Origin: Bombyx mori
Lineage: Eukaryota > Arthropoda > Insecta > Lepidoptera > Bombycidae
Length of the DNA: 64,000 nt
Direction of reading: 5' to 3'
Assembly: GCF_030269925.1 (NCBI RefSeq)
Contig: NC_085128.1
Coordinates: forward strand, 9,116,501-9,180,500
Part shown: piece by piece, positions 45,701 to 55,634 of the stretch
Layout of the letters: every line of letters begins with the position of its first letter
How positions within the stretch are numbered: the stretch's first letter is position 1
The notes under the pieces: model-generated
Told to the model about the DNA's origin: nothing
The model's database searches: none
What the model saw: the letters and a program-made list of their open reading frames with translations, nothing else
Position numbers and translations under genes: made by a program

Positions 45701-48700
45701 AATTTATCAGGGTCTTAACTCTATAATACTCTTTATAGTCAATTATCTCATTATCTCATATCAATCAATTATCAATCATTCATCAATTATCAACTATCAA
45801 TCAATTATCAATATCAATTATCTCATATATCTCAATTACCTCAGAACTCTGCTATTGGTTGTAGGAGCCTATAAATGTTACAACATGAAGGCCGCCATCT
45901 AACTTGAGATGTGAGGTCAATGTTTTTGATAGGTTTTCATTTTTCATGGAATCTCTACATAACTATTTGTTACTTGCAGCAATTAATTATTTATAGGCTA
46001 CATTTATCAAGGGCCAGTAGGAAATTATAAATTATGTACACTTATTGCATGCATAAAATTTGTTATGTATTTATAATGTAATTTCGAACTTTCGCTTTAT
46101 TTGTCAAATCGACTTCGCTTTTCCCTGAGTTCAAGAGTACGTAACTCTTGACTAATGTAGGTATTATTATCTTCATACCCCACAGTCGAGTTTACTGGAT
46201 GAGATTCTAATTATCTGGTCTATATTTTAAAATTTTCTTAGTATTCTGTATCGTGTAGACAAATATAAAATAAAATACCTTTGTAACAATATATGAAATG
46301 TACAGCTTACTTTTAAAAAGTTTTTTTTTGTGGAGATGATGAGAACATATTTTGGTGGATGGCTTAGTTGTGTTTCTAGCATTGCAAATTTCCATGATCA
46401 TGACCACTGACAACAGTTGAGCTGTATAATCTTCTGCCTCTTAAAGTACTATGAACTATGGGTAAAAGTATTATGGAGGTGAATGGAGATGAGTCAGTAA
46501 CACCACTTTACCCACACCTTTTTTTTTTTATTGCTTAGATGGGTGAACGAGGTCACAGCCCACCTGATGTTAAGTGGTTACTGGAGCCCATAGACATCTA
46601 CAACGTAAATGCGCCACCCACCTTGAGATATAAGTTCTAAGGTCTCAGTATAGTTACAACGGCTGCCCCACCCTTCAAACCGAAACGCATTACTGCTTCA
46701 CGGCAGAAATAGGCAGGGTGGTGGTACCTACCCGTCCGGACTCACAAGAGGTTCTACCACCAGTAAACCTCTCTTGTTCGTTTCACGTTTCCGCGTCTGT
46801 GTTCAAATAGAATAGTTCTATACGCATTTAACTTCCATATTCACCATTCCAAGAAAATTGACATTTTTTTTGTGTGAAAAACGACCTAAGCCATTACCAT
46901 TCTAATTTCCGCAGCACTATGTGGGTCGTAAATTCACGAGAAAATCTACAGATTTGAATAATACACTTGATACATACCTGTATTTTAAAATGTTTTTATT
47001 TGCATTGATGTTAACAGAAAAATATAACTTTCCATGTGACATAATTTCAAAGGAATTTTATATTAGCGTGATGTTAACGTTAATTTGAACAATCGCTGGA
47101 CGTTTCGTTGACGTACGTAAAACAGAGGTCATGAGCAAATTCCTATGAAAAAAAATCTTTATTGAACACGCACTTCAATAATGTAAAGAATGTTTGAATT
47201 TGGCTAATAAATTATACGCAGTAAGCTAAATTAGCGTTTTATATCTGAGACTGTCGTAAATATGGAGATAGTTTCGATCTTTACGAGTTGAATTTCGTTA
47301 ACAGTGTATGTCATTGCCAATTGAGTAATGAAATTGAAGTTATAAATAATCAGGACGGTGGCGTAAGGTAGTGACACCCGACCCCTCGCCATCTCTGAGT
47401 TCTGTTTCGGCGCTAATCGGAAGTTTTGGTGGAAAAGTAAAGGCGGACCTTTATATTTTAAGAGTTTAACTCTTTCCTACATTATTATTAGTATTATTAG
47501 TAGAGTACTAAGCCGTAGGTAGCGGCTTGCCTATGCCCCTGGCATTGCTGAAGACCATAGGCGACGGTAACCACTCACCATCAGGTGGGCCGTATGCTCC
47601 TCTGCCTACAGGGACAATAAAAAAATAATAAAAAAACATACACTTTTACAACCCATAAATGTGAAGTAATGACCCTTCTATGTTGGCTTTCAAGAAGCCC
47701 TACCATTTACGGTTATTACCTAAATTAAAAACTAGAAGCGTTACGGCGCTATATTCGCTTCGACAATCGATTAACTTTTAGTAAGTAGTAAATATTAGTC
47801 TAAAAAGGTTTTTTCTACTTTCCAGTTTTTGTTTGTTTTGTATTTTGTATTTTCTAATATGTATCAGGAAATCCCAAATATTTGGCTCTTTCTAGTAAAA
47901 ATATTTTGAAAAGTGACGACAAAAGAATAGATGTAACAGAAATAAATAAATAAATGTGAAATAAATATTGTTTTGAAGCTATTTAAAATATATTTAAAAT
48001 TCATCATTGGATATAATCGTTACGAACTAGGTATCTCTATTTTTAACTTTTTTCCCTACCCTACCTAAGGGCTGGTAGCCTTCGGGGCTATTCCAGCTAT
48101 GCTCAGACAAGTAAGTGAGCTCACGGGCTCAACCTAAGAGAATATGCTATAGCCCTAGCATGAGCAATACTTCGCCCCGATGAAAAGATCCGGCGAGAAA
48201 ACCAGTGGGTTGTTAGTTTATTCCTAAATTGTGACCGTGATACACGTTCCAAGCACCAGTCATCCGTCTCTATGAAAATTATAAATATTTCGGCACGTCG
48301 GATGATGGTTAACAATAACAAATGCTATTTGTTAATATGTTTTCAATCATACATACCCTTTTTTAAGACAAAACATATTTTTCTGCAATACTTGTATTAT
48401 TTATGGTTATTGATTTGATATTATTTCAATTTCTATTTATTACTAGCTGACCCGGCAGACTTTTTAGTGCCTCAATCGATAAATAAACGACCTTATAAAA
48501 TAAACTTAAAACAAATAAAAGGAATCTGTCCGTCGGGGTAAACATCAAAAGAAAAACAAAATTGTTATTTTGATTTAATTCCGAGCATTTTCATATTTAT
48601 CTACCTTTCAAATCTTCTCTGGACTTCAAGACCAAAATTTGCCAAATCGGTCCAGCCTTTCTGGAGTTTTAGCGAGACTAACGAACAGCAATCCATTTTT

Positions 48701-51288
48701 ATATATAGAGATTATTATTATTGAATTTCAGCTATGAAACAGACAACGGTATAAAAGCGGAGGAAACGGGCTCTCTGAAAAAGGCAAGCGGCCCGGACGC
48801 GAGTGACGTGATCATTGCTCAAGGGGCTTTCAGCTATACAGCACCAGATGGCACCGTCATCTCTCTGAACTACGTTGCTGACGACGACGGTGGCTTCAAG
48901 CCTGAGGTAAACGCTTAAACGTTACTGGTGATAGGACCTCTTGTGAGTCCGCGTGGGTAGGTACCACCACCCTGCTTATTTCTGCCGTGAAGCAGTAATG
49001 CGTTTCGGTTGAAGGGTGGGGCAGCCGTTGTAACTTTACTTGAGAACTGAACTGAACTTACTTGAACTTATATCTCAAGGTGGGTGGCGCATTTACGTTG
49101 TGGATGTCTATGGGCTCCAGTAACCACTTAGCAGCACGTGGGCTGTGAGCTCGTCCACCCATCTAAGCAACAAAAAAAAAAGAAGGTTACATCATATAGC
49201 TTGCTTTAGGTTTATAGAATAATCAGCGGTTTTGATAAAAATGTTTCCTTAGACTAAATGTGTAATACGTTTTCATTTTATTCAGTTTTAGCGAGACGTA
49301 GACAGAATCAAAACTCTGTCAGTCATCCGTGGCCACAGACACTGTAACATATTGGAAGTTGTAGTAAATTGAAAATAATAAATTGGATTTCGCATTCAGT
49401 TGTACAGAGCTTATCTTGAGAGGTGCGTTCGGGAAATATGAAAAAAAAATTAAATTAAAAAAAAAAACAATTGTTTCTATAATGATTTGGTAAAGGATTT
49501 CTAAATTCTAATAGAATTAAAAAAAAAACTGTAATATTATGTATAGATAGTCCATCAAATATGCAGATAAAGCTTATGGTGCATCATTATGAACCTCTAT
49601 TTCTGACAATATCACACGCTGACAGAAATGAAACTAGATTTATTAATACAGTCTACATTTACTATCTTATCTATATTTATTCATATAAACTCATAATAGT
49701 ACTCGTAAAATGAATGTAAATTAGCGGCTTATTTGCTAATTATAAATAGATGGTTCAAATTCGATTTTATTAGTGAATTCTTTCGGGGATATATATACGG
49801 ATAAATGTAAATATCTATATACGTTCGCATTGACTACTATGCGAACAATTATTCATACTCACAAAGCAGCTGACCTTGTCAGGTCTCCTTCAGAGGCGCT
49901 CGAGCAGTTTTTAGCAAATCCTACCCTTCCTATTTGAGTCCTTGCTCGACCACTTATCCTAGTGAAACTCGAAAGGCCTGTGGAATACGAGCAATCCTTC
50001 GATACCAAAAAAATGCTACTATTAATTTGTTTCAGCAAAGTTATGCCTAAATTAATTACAGATACTTTATAGAGTTTACTGTGCAATATATTTTAGTATT
50101 CCTTTTTTTAAATATCAACAAAACTAACAGTATTCATATCTTAACACCTATCCGAGTTCATACAAAACAAAATCCAATATTGAAACTCGATCATCATCTA
50201 AATTTAAATGTTGACTTTCTGCATTGGATCATCATTAAATATTGCTGTCCCGGTAAACTAAATAGTAACCGATATTCATTTTAGTTACATTATCATATTT
50301 TGATCAATTGCGTAGTCAGATGGCAAATACGTAAATTGTCCTTGACTTAACAGGATCTTTCGTAATATTTTTTTGAGGAAAACATCACGTTTTGTTTTAA
50401 TATCAAAATGTTTTACACAATGTCGTGTTTAGTTTTCATTTTTATTTTTACAAATGGGCTTTAAAAAACTAAAAACTATTAATACCCAAATCCACAACAA
50501 AAAGGTTATTTGTTGCTATTAAATGAAATCTCAGTTTTAAAAACCCTTAAATTTTTCTCCACAGAGATGTGGAAAAGAAAATTAATGAAAATTTTTTCAC
50601 TAATATGATCGATATAAATTACATTTGGAATACGTAATACATTATTTCAGGAGATTAGCCCATGGGTCGAAATTGAATAAAAACTCCTTCAATATTTGTA
50701 CTCTTTTTATGTATTACGAATAATACGTATTTTGTTTTTTTTATTGAATTACAAAAATAATTCGTTGCAGCTATAAAAATGAAAGAAAATCAATTGACAC
50801 ACGATATTGAACTGTACTATTTTGTTTCTCTCTATTTATAATATAACTAGCAGTACCCGTCCGCTTCGCTGGGCGTTTAAAATTAACATTATTATTTCTC
50901 ACCCCCACAAAAGATTCTCATCATTAAAGACCCTGCAACTGGTGTAGGGAGTCTAACACTCATATTAATATTAGCCTATCCATTAAGTACATGTATTTTC
51001 TACATGGATACCAAGTTTCAAGTCAATCGGATGCACGGTTCAGTAGTTATAAGGGAACATCCGTAAAAATCACTGTAGATTTTAGTACAGATTATGTAGT
51101 TACTAAACGTTCTGAAGAAGTGAATAGAATGTGAGGGCGTTTTATGAAAATTTAGTTCATGCATTTTATTACAACGTCATTTATTGCAGGGTGCTCATTT
51201 ACCAACGCCGCCGCCGATACCGCCAGCAATCCAGAAGGCCTTAGACTTCCTTGCAACCGCGCCTCCTCCACCATCCTCACGGAACTGA
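39769..51288 (+). CDS. RR-1 cuticular protein CPR-C (4 exons, 136 aa)
   Basis: A short secreted chitin-binding cuticle protein. Exons are 39769-39777, 45468-45595, 48732-48906 and 51190-51288, all with GT-AG introns, 411 nt in total. Exon 1 gives MTM and joins in phase 0 to [14 protein letters not shown], together a good signal peptide; cleavage is likely before APQPQ. The RR-1 domain covers about residues 28-117: [18 protein letters not shown], the core [26 protein letters not shown], then [18 protein letters not shown]. The tail is short and proline-rich (APPPPSSRN). Intron phases 2 and 0 match CPR-A and CPR-B. The introns are far longer (5.7, 3.1 and 2.3 kb) and full of transposons. Exons 2-4 are secure. 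Exon 1 is inferred from its TATA box, ATG and strong donor GTAAGT, because no ATG with a donor in the right phase was found nearer to exon 2. The poly(A) signal is at 51596-51601. Confidence 0.85.
42072..42192 (-). repeat. Jockey-type LINE 3' tail in intron 1 of CPR-C
   Basis: TTAGCCTAAGGGGCTATTCC, GTAGGTGAGCTTAAAGGC and TAAGAGCAGTATTTTGCAG match the reverse complement of the jockey tail family. Confidence 0.5.
42243..42662 (+). repeat. Bm1 SINE, near full length, in intron 1 of CPR-C
   Basis: TGGCATAATAAGACGTCCGG and a box B form (GGTGTTCGAGTCCC) are present. The GCAGGCGGGTACC that follows in other copies is deleted. The body and A-rich tail are complete. Confidence 0.85.
43332..43390 (-). 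mobile_element. Helitron-like 3' end fragment
   Basis: CTAGCTGACCCGGCGTACTT followed by CCTCAATCGATAAATAATAA is the 3' end (read on the minus strand) of the element complete at 29875-30188. The rest is not recognisable. Confidence 0.5.
43544..43800. repeat. Unclassified repeat-like block in intron 1 of CPR-C
   Basis: A GC-richer block has short open frames on both strands (71 codons each) without known domains. GTCGGTTCAACTCCGAC near 43710 folds as a perfect 5-bp stem with a 7-nt loop, like a tRNA T-arm, and is followed by ATGCCCCGCC. No full cloverleaf is visible. It may be part of a tRNA-related repeat. Confidence 0.3.
44520..44645 (+). repeat. Decayed Bm1 fragment
   Basis: CTCAAGGTGGGTGGCGGCAT and CAATGAGCTCGTTCGTACAC retain the Bm1 3' half. 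Confidence 0.55.
45235..45365. repeat. Moth interspersed repeat fragment
   Basis: ATTTATCGCCCCCGAAATCC, TTGTTGGAGCCGTTTCCGAG and ACAAGAATTGCTCGTTTAAA are recognisable as a widespread lepidopteran repeat, possibly a Helitron-type end. It lies about 100 bp before exon 2 of CPR-C. Confidence 0.4.
45735..45842. repeat. Simple repeat of TATCAATCAAT type
   Basis: Irregular tandem TCAATTATC and ATCTCAT units. It is low-complexity sequence in intron 2 of CPR-C. Confidence 0.75.
46519..46766 (-). repeat. Bm1 SINE in intron 2 of CPR-C, minus strand
   Basis: A T run, then TTGCTTAGATGGGTGAACGA through CCTGCCTATTT-type body (as CGGCAGAAATAGGCAGGG) to CTACCACCAGTAA. It is antisense to CPR-C and lacks the head. 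Confidence 0.9.
47515..47632 (+). repeat. LINE 3' tail (BMC1-like) in intron 2 of CPR-C
   Basis: GTAGGTAGCGGCTTGCCTAT, ACCACTCACCATCAGGTGGG and CCGTATGCTCCTCTGCCTAC, then an A-rich end. Same family as 59338-59452. Confidence 0.7.
48050..48238 (-). repeat. Jockey-type LINE 3' tail, minus strand
   Basis: CTACCTAAGGGCTGGTAGCC, GGGGCTATTCCAGCTATGC and AAAAGATCCGGCGAGAAAAC are the reverse complement of the tail family. It lies in intron 2 of CPR-C. Confidence 0.7.
48443..48711 (-). mobile_element. Helitron-like element abutting exon 3 of CPR-C
   Basis: On the minus strand it starts TCTCTATATATAAAAATGG and ends GTCAGCTAG, with A before the start and T after the end. It is the same family as 29875-30188, about 270 bp, with no genes. 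Its end lies only 20 bp before the acceptor AG at 48730-48731, so the branch point of intron 2 probably lies inside or at the edge of the element. Confidence 0.7.
48922..49181 (+). repeat. Bm1 SINE just after exon 3 of CPR-C
   Basis: TTACTGGTGATAGGACCTCT through GTGAGCTCGTCCACCCATC to an A run. It starts 15 bp after the donor site at 48907. A small duplication (AACTGAACTGAACTT, then ACTTGAACTT) sits in the middle. Confidence 0.9.
49868..50015 (+). repeat. Jockey LINE 3' tail in intron 3 of CPR-C
   Basis: TCAGGTCTCCTTCAGAGGCG, GCAGTTTTTAGCAAATCCTA and AACTCGAAAGGCCTGTGG match the 3' untranslated region of the intact jockey element at 58614-58735. Confidence 0.7.
50847..51085 (-). mobile_element. 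Helitron-like non-autonomous element, minus strand
   Basis: CTAGCAGTACCCGTCCGCTT followed by CGCTGGGCG is the typical terminal sequence (CTAG end on the minus strand). AGTTTCAAGTCAATCGGATG lies inside. The 5' end is not clear. It lies in intron 3 of CPR-C, about 100 bp before exon 4. Confidence 0.5.
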
Positions 51289-51595
51289 TCCTCGAACCAC
51301 TCGCCGGGCCACGTTTACAAACGACACCGCAGCCGCACCATGCTATAAATAATCTATGTTAGTAGATACCGTTTTGAACACAACTGTTGAGCACAATTAA
51401 TAATGATTCATTTTTATAATGCAAATTGTAATATTTCTCTTTGGATTTATGACATGCTCAAAACGGTAGCTAATTACAAAACATACATACTTATATAATT
51501 AAGCAATTAAAAAAAAAACGTATGAAAACATGTAAATACGACGACTGAACTGTGATAGAAAATTGCTTCATAAAATGATATAATTATTTTTACCT

Positions 51596-51601
51596 AATAA
51601 A
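51596..51601 (+). promoter_or_regulatory. Poly(A) signal of CPR-C
   Basis: AATAAA about 308 nt after the stop codon; it is the first clear signal seen. Confidence 0.55.
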
Positions 51602-53429
51602 AGCAAAATCAGTGCCAAAGACGCATTGAATTATAAGTGTGGTTTGTTTTTTTAGACGTCAAGGTGTCTCGGTAAAACAATGACAGTATGAATTTATGAT
51701 TAGCATCAAATTTACCAATTCAAACTGTCGTAAAGGTGTTAAAATGTTGATGTCATTTCCTATTAATCGTATCAATGACTTCAGTGAACATTCAAATGCT
51801 ATAATCGTTCATGATGCTCATGTTTGCAGTACTTAAAACACTAAGTTTACGTAAAAATACAAAAACTTAAAATTACACACGTATTGTTGTTCGAACAAAG
51901 CCATCGAGGACATTAGACGGAAGACAAAGGATTTTAAGATTTGTCCACAATTTTAAAGATGTATGCTAGACTGACTTCATATCACCTAGAGACCTACGTT
52001 CTCAGAATATTAAATAACATGCACACAATAGTTGAAAAACAAGAGTTTTTTTTAATATGCATGAGGACAATTTAAGTAAGAAAAAAAAAATAGTTGATAA
52101 TAATATATCAACTGACGTCGTCCAACATTTGAAATAAGTAGCTAAATATAATTTTAAAAATAATAATTTACGTGATTTGTAAATCTAAAACATTTTTACG
52201 CAGCGTGAAAATTGCACACACATTTTTTCAGAAACGAATTGGCACTATTCGACGTAAATTAAAAATAATGTGACAGCATTATTTTCTAAGCTCAAAGATC
52301 CTTACAGTCGAGTAATCGTAAATGGAACGCATAAAACACGAAAAAATCCATAATGAATCAAAAATGAATCAGCAGGTAACCAATTTAAATGTCAATACTA
52401 AATTACAGTATAGATCACCTGTAAATATCGCAAAAAAACGGGTGTGTTTCGGACAATGTGCGATATCACCACCAAAAAAGTTTTTGTGAAAAGATTCGCG
52501 AGGGGGTGTGATTGTTTATAATACATTGACGTTACTATTCCACGTCCCTTAAAGGCATTATAAGAACTGCTTAAAATTAAACAATATATAAGTATATTAG
52601 AAAGGAGACTGCAAGAAAGAACCTGACCATGAAACTTTAAACCAGAAAAGCCAATTCCACACCCAGTTAGGCAGGAAGATCGGGCACGGGTTGCCCTGAG
52701 GTCCACTCCGTGAACTCTGCAAGGAACCATGTTGACCACACGATAAATTCAATCAGATAAGTGACAGGTTAACGTATAAAATTCAAAAGAACAGGCCAGC
52801 TTCGATTCCAAAAATATTTATTACGTTGGATGCATCCGAATTTATAGTGACTAAGTTACTTTGGAGTAACACAATAAAATAAATGTAATATAAAAAAAAT
52901 CCCCTAATGCATTTGTTTTATTGTTTTAGGGGCTAATATATTTTATTCTTCTAACAATACATTTAACACGGAACATTTGGTTAAAATGCTGTTTTTCTAA
53001 AATTTCCAGAAACTCGATTTTAGCTTAAAAGTAGAAAGAAGCACTAAATTGCCCGTCCGTGAAATTTGGCACAAAGCTTATGTAAGTATTTGTACTAGGT
53101 TTTTTTGTCCTACTAGAGGTAATAGTTGTATAAACTTTTAACAATATACAATATAGATATATATAGATTTTACAGCGAGCCCTTTTAATATATTTTTTAA
53201 ATTTAATTTGCAAATCCTTTGTTTTCCGGAAGTTTTTCCGGTTCTTTCGGGAGAGCTGGACGCATACACCGATATTGAAGTCATTTATAATCACGAAAAG
53301 TATTTGAAACATCACCGGTTATAAAATAAAGATGAGATTATAATCTAAAAAATTTTTTTGTCAATCCTGATTTTATGTCATTCTAAATCTCTCTCTTTAT
53401 CTGTATCGCAACAGTACCGCTGTGTCATA
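51602..53429. other. AT-rich stretch, no gene recognised
   Basis: A 113-codon open frame on the minus strand (52398-52739) shows no known domain and no clear start context. No repeats were recognised. Confidence 0.45.
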
Positions 53430-53620
53430 CTTATTGCGAACGATCCAAGCACTCGCCGCGTGCTGACGTGCTCATTGTTCGTTCGATCGCCCGACCTCGG
53501 TTCGTGGCACATCTGGCGTCCAAGTGTTTTCTTGGCACCGCCGTTTGTGAACGGGCGGACCCCTAAATTCCTCGAATTCGTTCGGCAACTTAGTGGCCCG
53601 TTTGTAAGCGGACGGTTGTG

Positions 53621-53872
53621 TTTTTTTTTTTTTTTTATTGCTTAGATAGATGGACGAGCTCACAGCCCACCTGTTGTTAAGTGGTTACTGGAGCCCATAG
53701 ACATCTACGACGTAAATGCGCCACCCACCTTGAGATATAAGTTCTAAGGTCTCAAGTATAGTTACAACGGCTGCCCCACCCTTCAAACCGAAACGCATTA
53801 CTGCTTCACGGCAGAAATAGGCAGGGTGGTGGTACCTACCCGCGCGGACTCACAAGAGGTCCTACCACCAGT
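53621..53872 (-). repeat. Bm1 SINE inside the jockey 5' region
   Basis: A T run, then TTGCTTAGATAGATGGACGA through CGGCAGAAATAGGCAGGG to CCTACCACCAGT. It lies between the 5' target duplication and ORF1 of the jockey element, so it came in after (or travelled with) that element. Confidence 0.9.
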
Positions 53873-53979
53873 GAAGAAGTGCCGTAATTAATCGTGATTA
53901 TTATAATTTTGGGGCCTCGCCGTAAGGCGAGTGTGTTTAAAGTCCCGGGGTAGCCCCCCCTGGGCACGTGACAGTTACA

Positions 53980-55631
53980 ATGGAGTCCACGATCGATCTG
54001 TTCGCGGAATTCCTCCGTCTGAGGTACCCGACATTATCGGCCGAATTTTTAGAATTTGAGGCCAATCACGCCGCGAACTCAGAAGCGGTCTCCGTCGCGC
54101 CCGCCGCTCCCGTGTCCCCAATACTCGCGAGCAAAGCTCCCGCGTCGATCGCTGCGCTCTCGGTTCCAGCCCTGCGCTCATCCGCAGCACACGTCGCGTC
54201 CACGCGTTCATCCGCGGCCTCCATCGCGCCCGCGCCGTCCTGTGCCCCCGAGCGATTGTCCGTGGCTTCCGTCGCGACCGTCAACCCCGCGCCCTCTAAA
54301 ACGCCCGCCTGCGGGTCGCCCGCGCCCTCCTCTTCATCCTACTCGGAGTCGGACATGGAGGTCGATCTTTCCCCCGCCTCCTCGACTGATGGATTCACAG
54401 TAGTCCAAAAAGGTAAGAGGCGCGCTGCGGAAGCCCGAGCTCCCGCGGCCGCCAAAGTAAGCAGAGCCGCGAACGCGTCGCGCCTCCGTCCACCGACCCC
54501 CGTTGCTCCCCTGCCCGTGCTACACCGTCGCCGCGTCCGGTAGTACAAAAGAAAATCCAAGCCCCTCCCCCGGTAATCCTCCAAGAGAAAGCAGCCTGGG
54601 AACGAGTTTCCCTGGCCCTTAAGGCCAAAAATATTAATTTCACGAATGCCCGTAACCTCGCGAACGGCATTCAAATTAAGGTTCAAACACCCGACGATCA
54701 TAGGGCCCTCTCTTCTTACCTCCGTAAGGAGCGTATAAGTTTCCATACGTATACGCTCCAGGAGGAGCGCGAACTTCGTGCCGTCATACGTGGCATCCCT
54801 AAAGAGTTGGATGCCGAACTCGTCAAGGCCGACCTTCTGGAGCAAGGCCTACCAGTAAATTCAGTGCACCGCATGCACACCGGCCGCGGTAGGGAGCCAT
54901 ATAATATGGTTCTAGTCGCCCTCCAGCCTACCCCCGAGGGTAAGCAAATTTTTAACATACGTACCGTCTGTAGGCTCTCCGGTATCGCCGTCGAAGCCCC
55001 CCATAAAAAAGGCACTCCTAGCCAGTGCCATAACTGTCAACTGTATGGGCATTCTTCCCGTAACTGTCACGCGCGCCCCCGATGCGTCAAGTGTCTAGGC
55101 GATCACGCTACGGCCCTTTGCACTCGCGATCAAAAAACCGCGACGGAACCGCCTAGCTGCGTCCTGTGTCGAACACAGGGTCACCCCGCAAATTACCGCG
55201 GATGCCCCCGAGCCCCGAAAATAAATCGCCGCGTCGCCCGCCAAAACCGCCTCCGAGCTTCCCACCCAGACATCAAAGCCTCGGCACCCTCTGTGTCGCA
55301 GGCTAAGCTAGCATTCGTTCCGGCGCCGGTGCCCAGTGGCTCGGCCTGGGCGAAACCGCTGCCGTACACGAACACGGCTACAACTCCCTCCTCCGCGATT
55401 CGTCCCGCCCCCGCGATACGCCCCTCCCCCGCGAATTGCCCTCCGACAGCGTCCGACAATCTTGCTCTAGCGATCGACTTCTTTCAATCGATTAACTTTG
55501 AGCGCGTTAACGCTTTGGGCGACGCCATCCGCGCCGCCTCCACTGCACAGCACTTCATCGCCGTTTTGCAAGAATACGCCGACGTATACACGTCGTTAAA
55601 TACGTACGTCCTCCCCTCACTCCGCCGGTAA
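53980..55631 (+). pseudogene. Jockey ORF1 (gag-like, zinc knuckles), one frameshift
   Basis: This encodes the RNA-binding protein that packages the LINE transcript. The first part (ATG at 53980, MESTIDLFAEFLRLRYP) is followed by an Ala/Pro/Ser-rich region and stops at 54541-54543. The rest is open in another frame from about 54500 to the TAA at 55629, so a single frameshift lies near 54500-54540. The second part has the PRE_C2HC-type region of jockey proteins (KGTPSQCHNCQLYGHSSRNC), then three knuckles: CHNCQLYGHSSRNC, CVKCLGDHATALC and CVLCRTQGHPANYRGC (nt about 55026-55205). ORF2 starts 3 nt after the stop, which suggests coupled translation. Without the shift the protein would be about 550 aa, normal for the clade. 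The frame 54807-55631 begins at an internal Met and is not a separate gene. Confidence 0.9.
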
Positions 55632-55634
55632 TCA

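Noticed and set aside
52398..52739. 113-codon open frame on the minus strand
   Set aside because: No recognisable motif, and the ATG context and flanks give no gene structure.
54339..54845. 168-codon minus-strand frame over jockey ORF1
   Set aside because: Antisense shadow caused by the GC-rich, stop-poor composition of the LINE.
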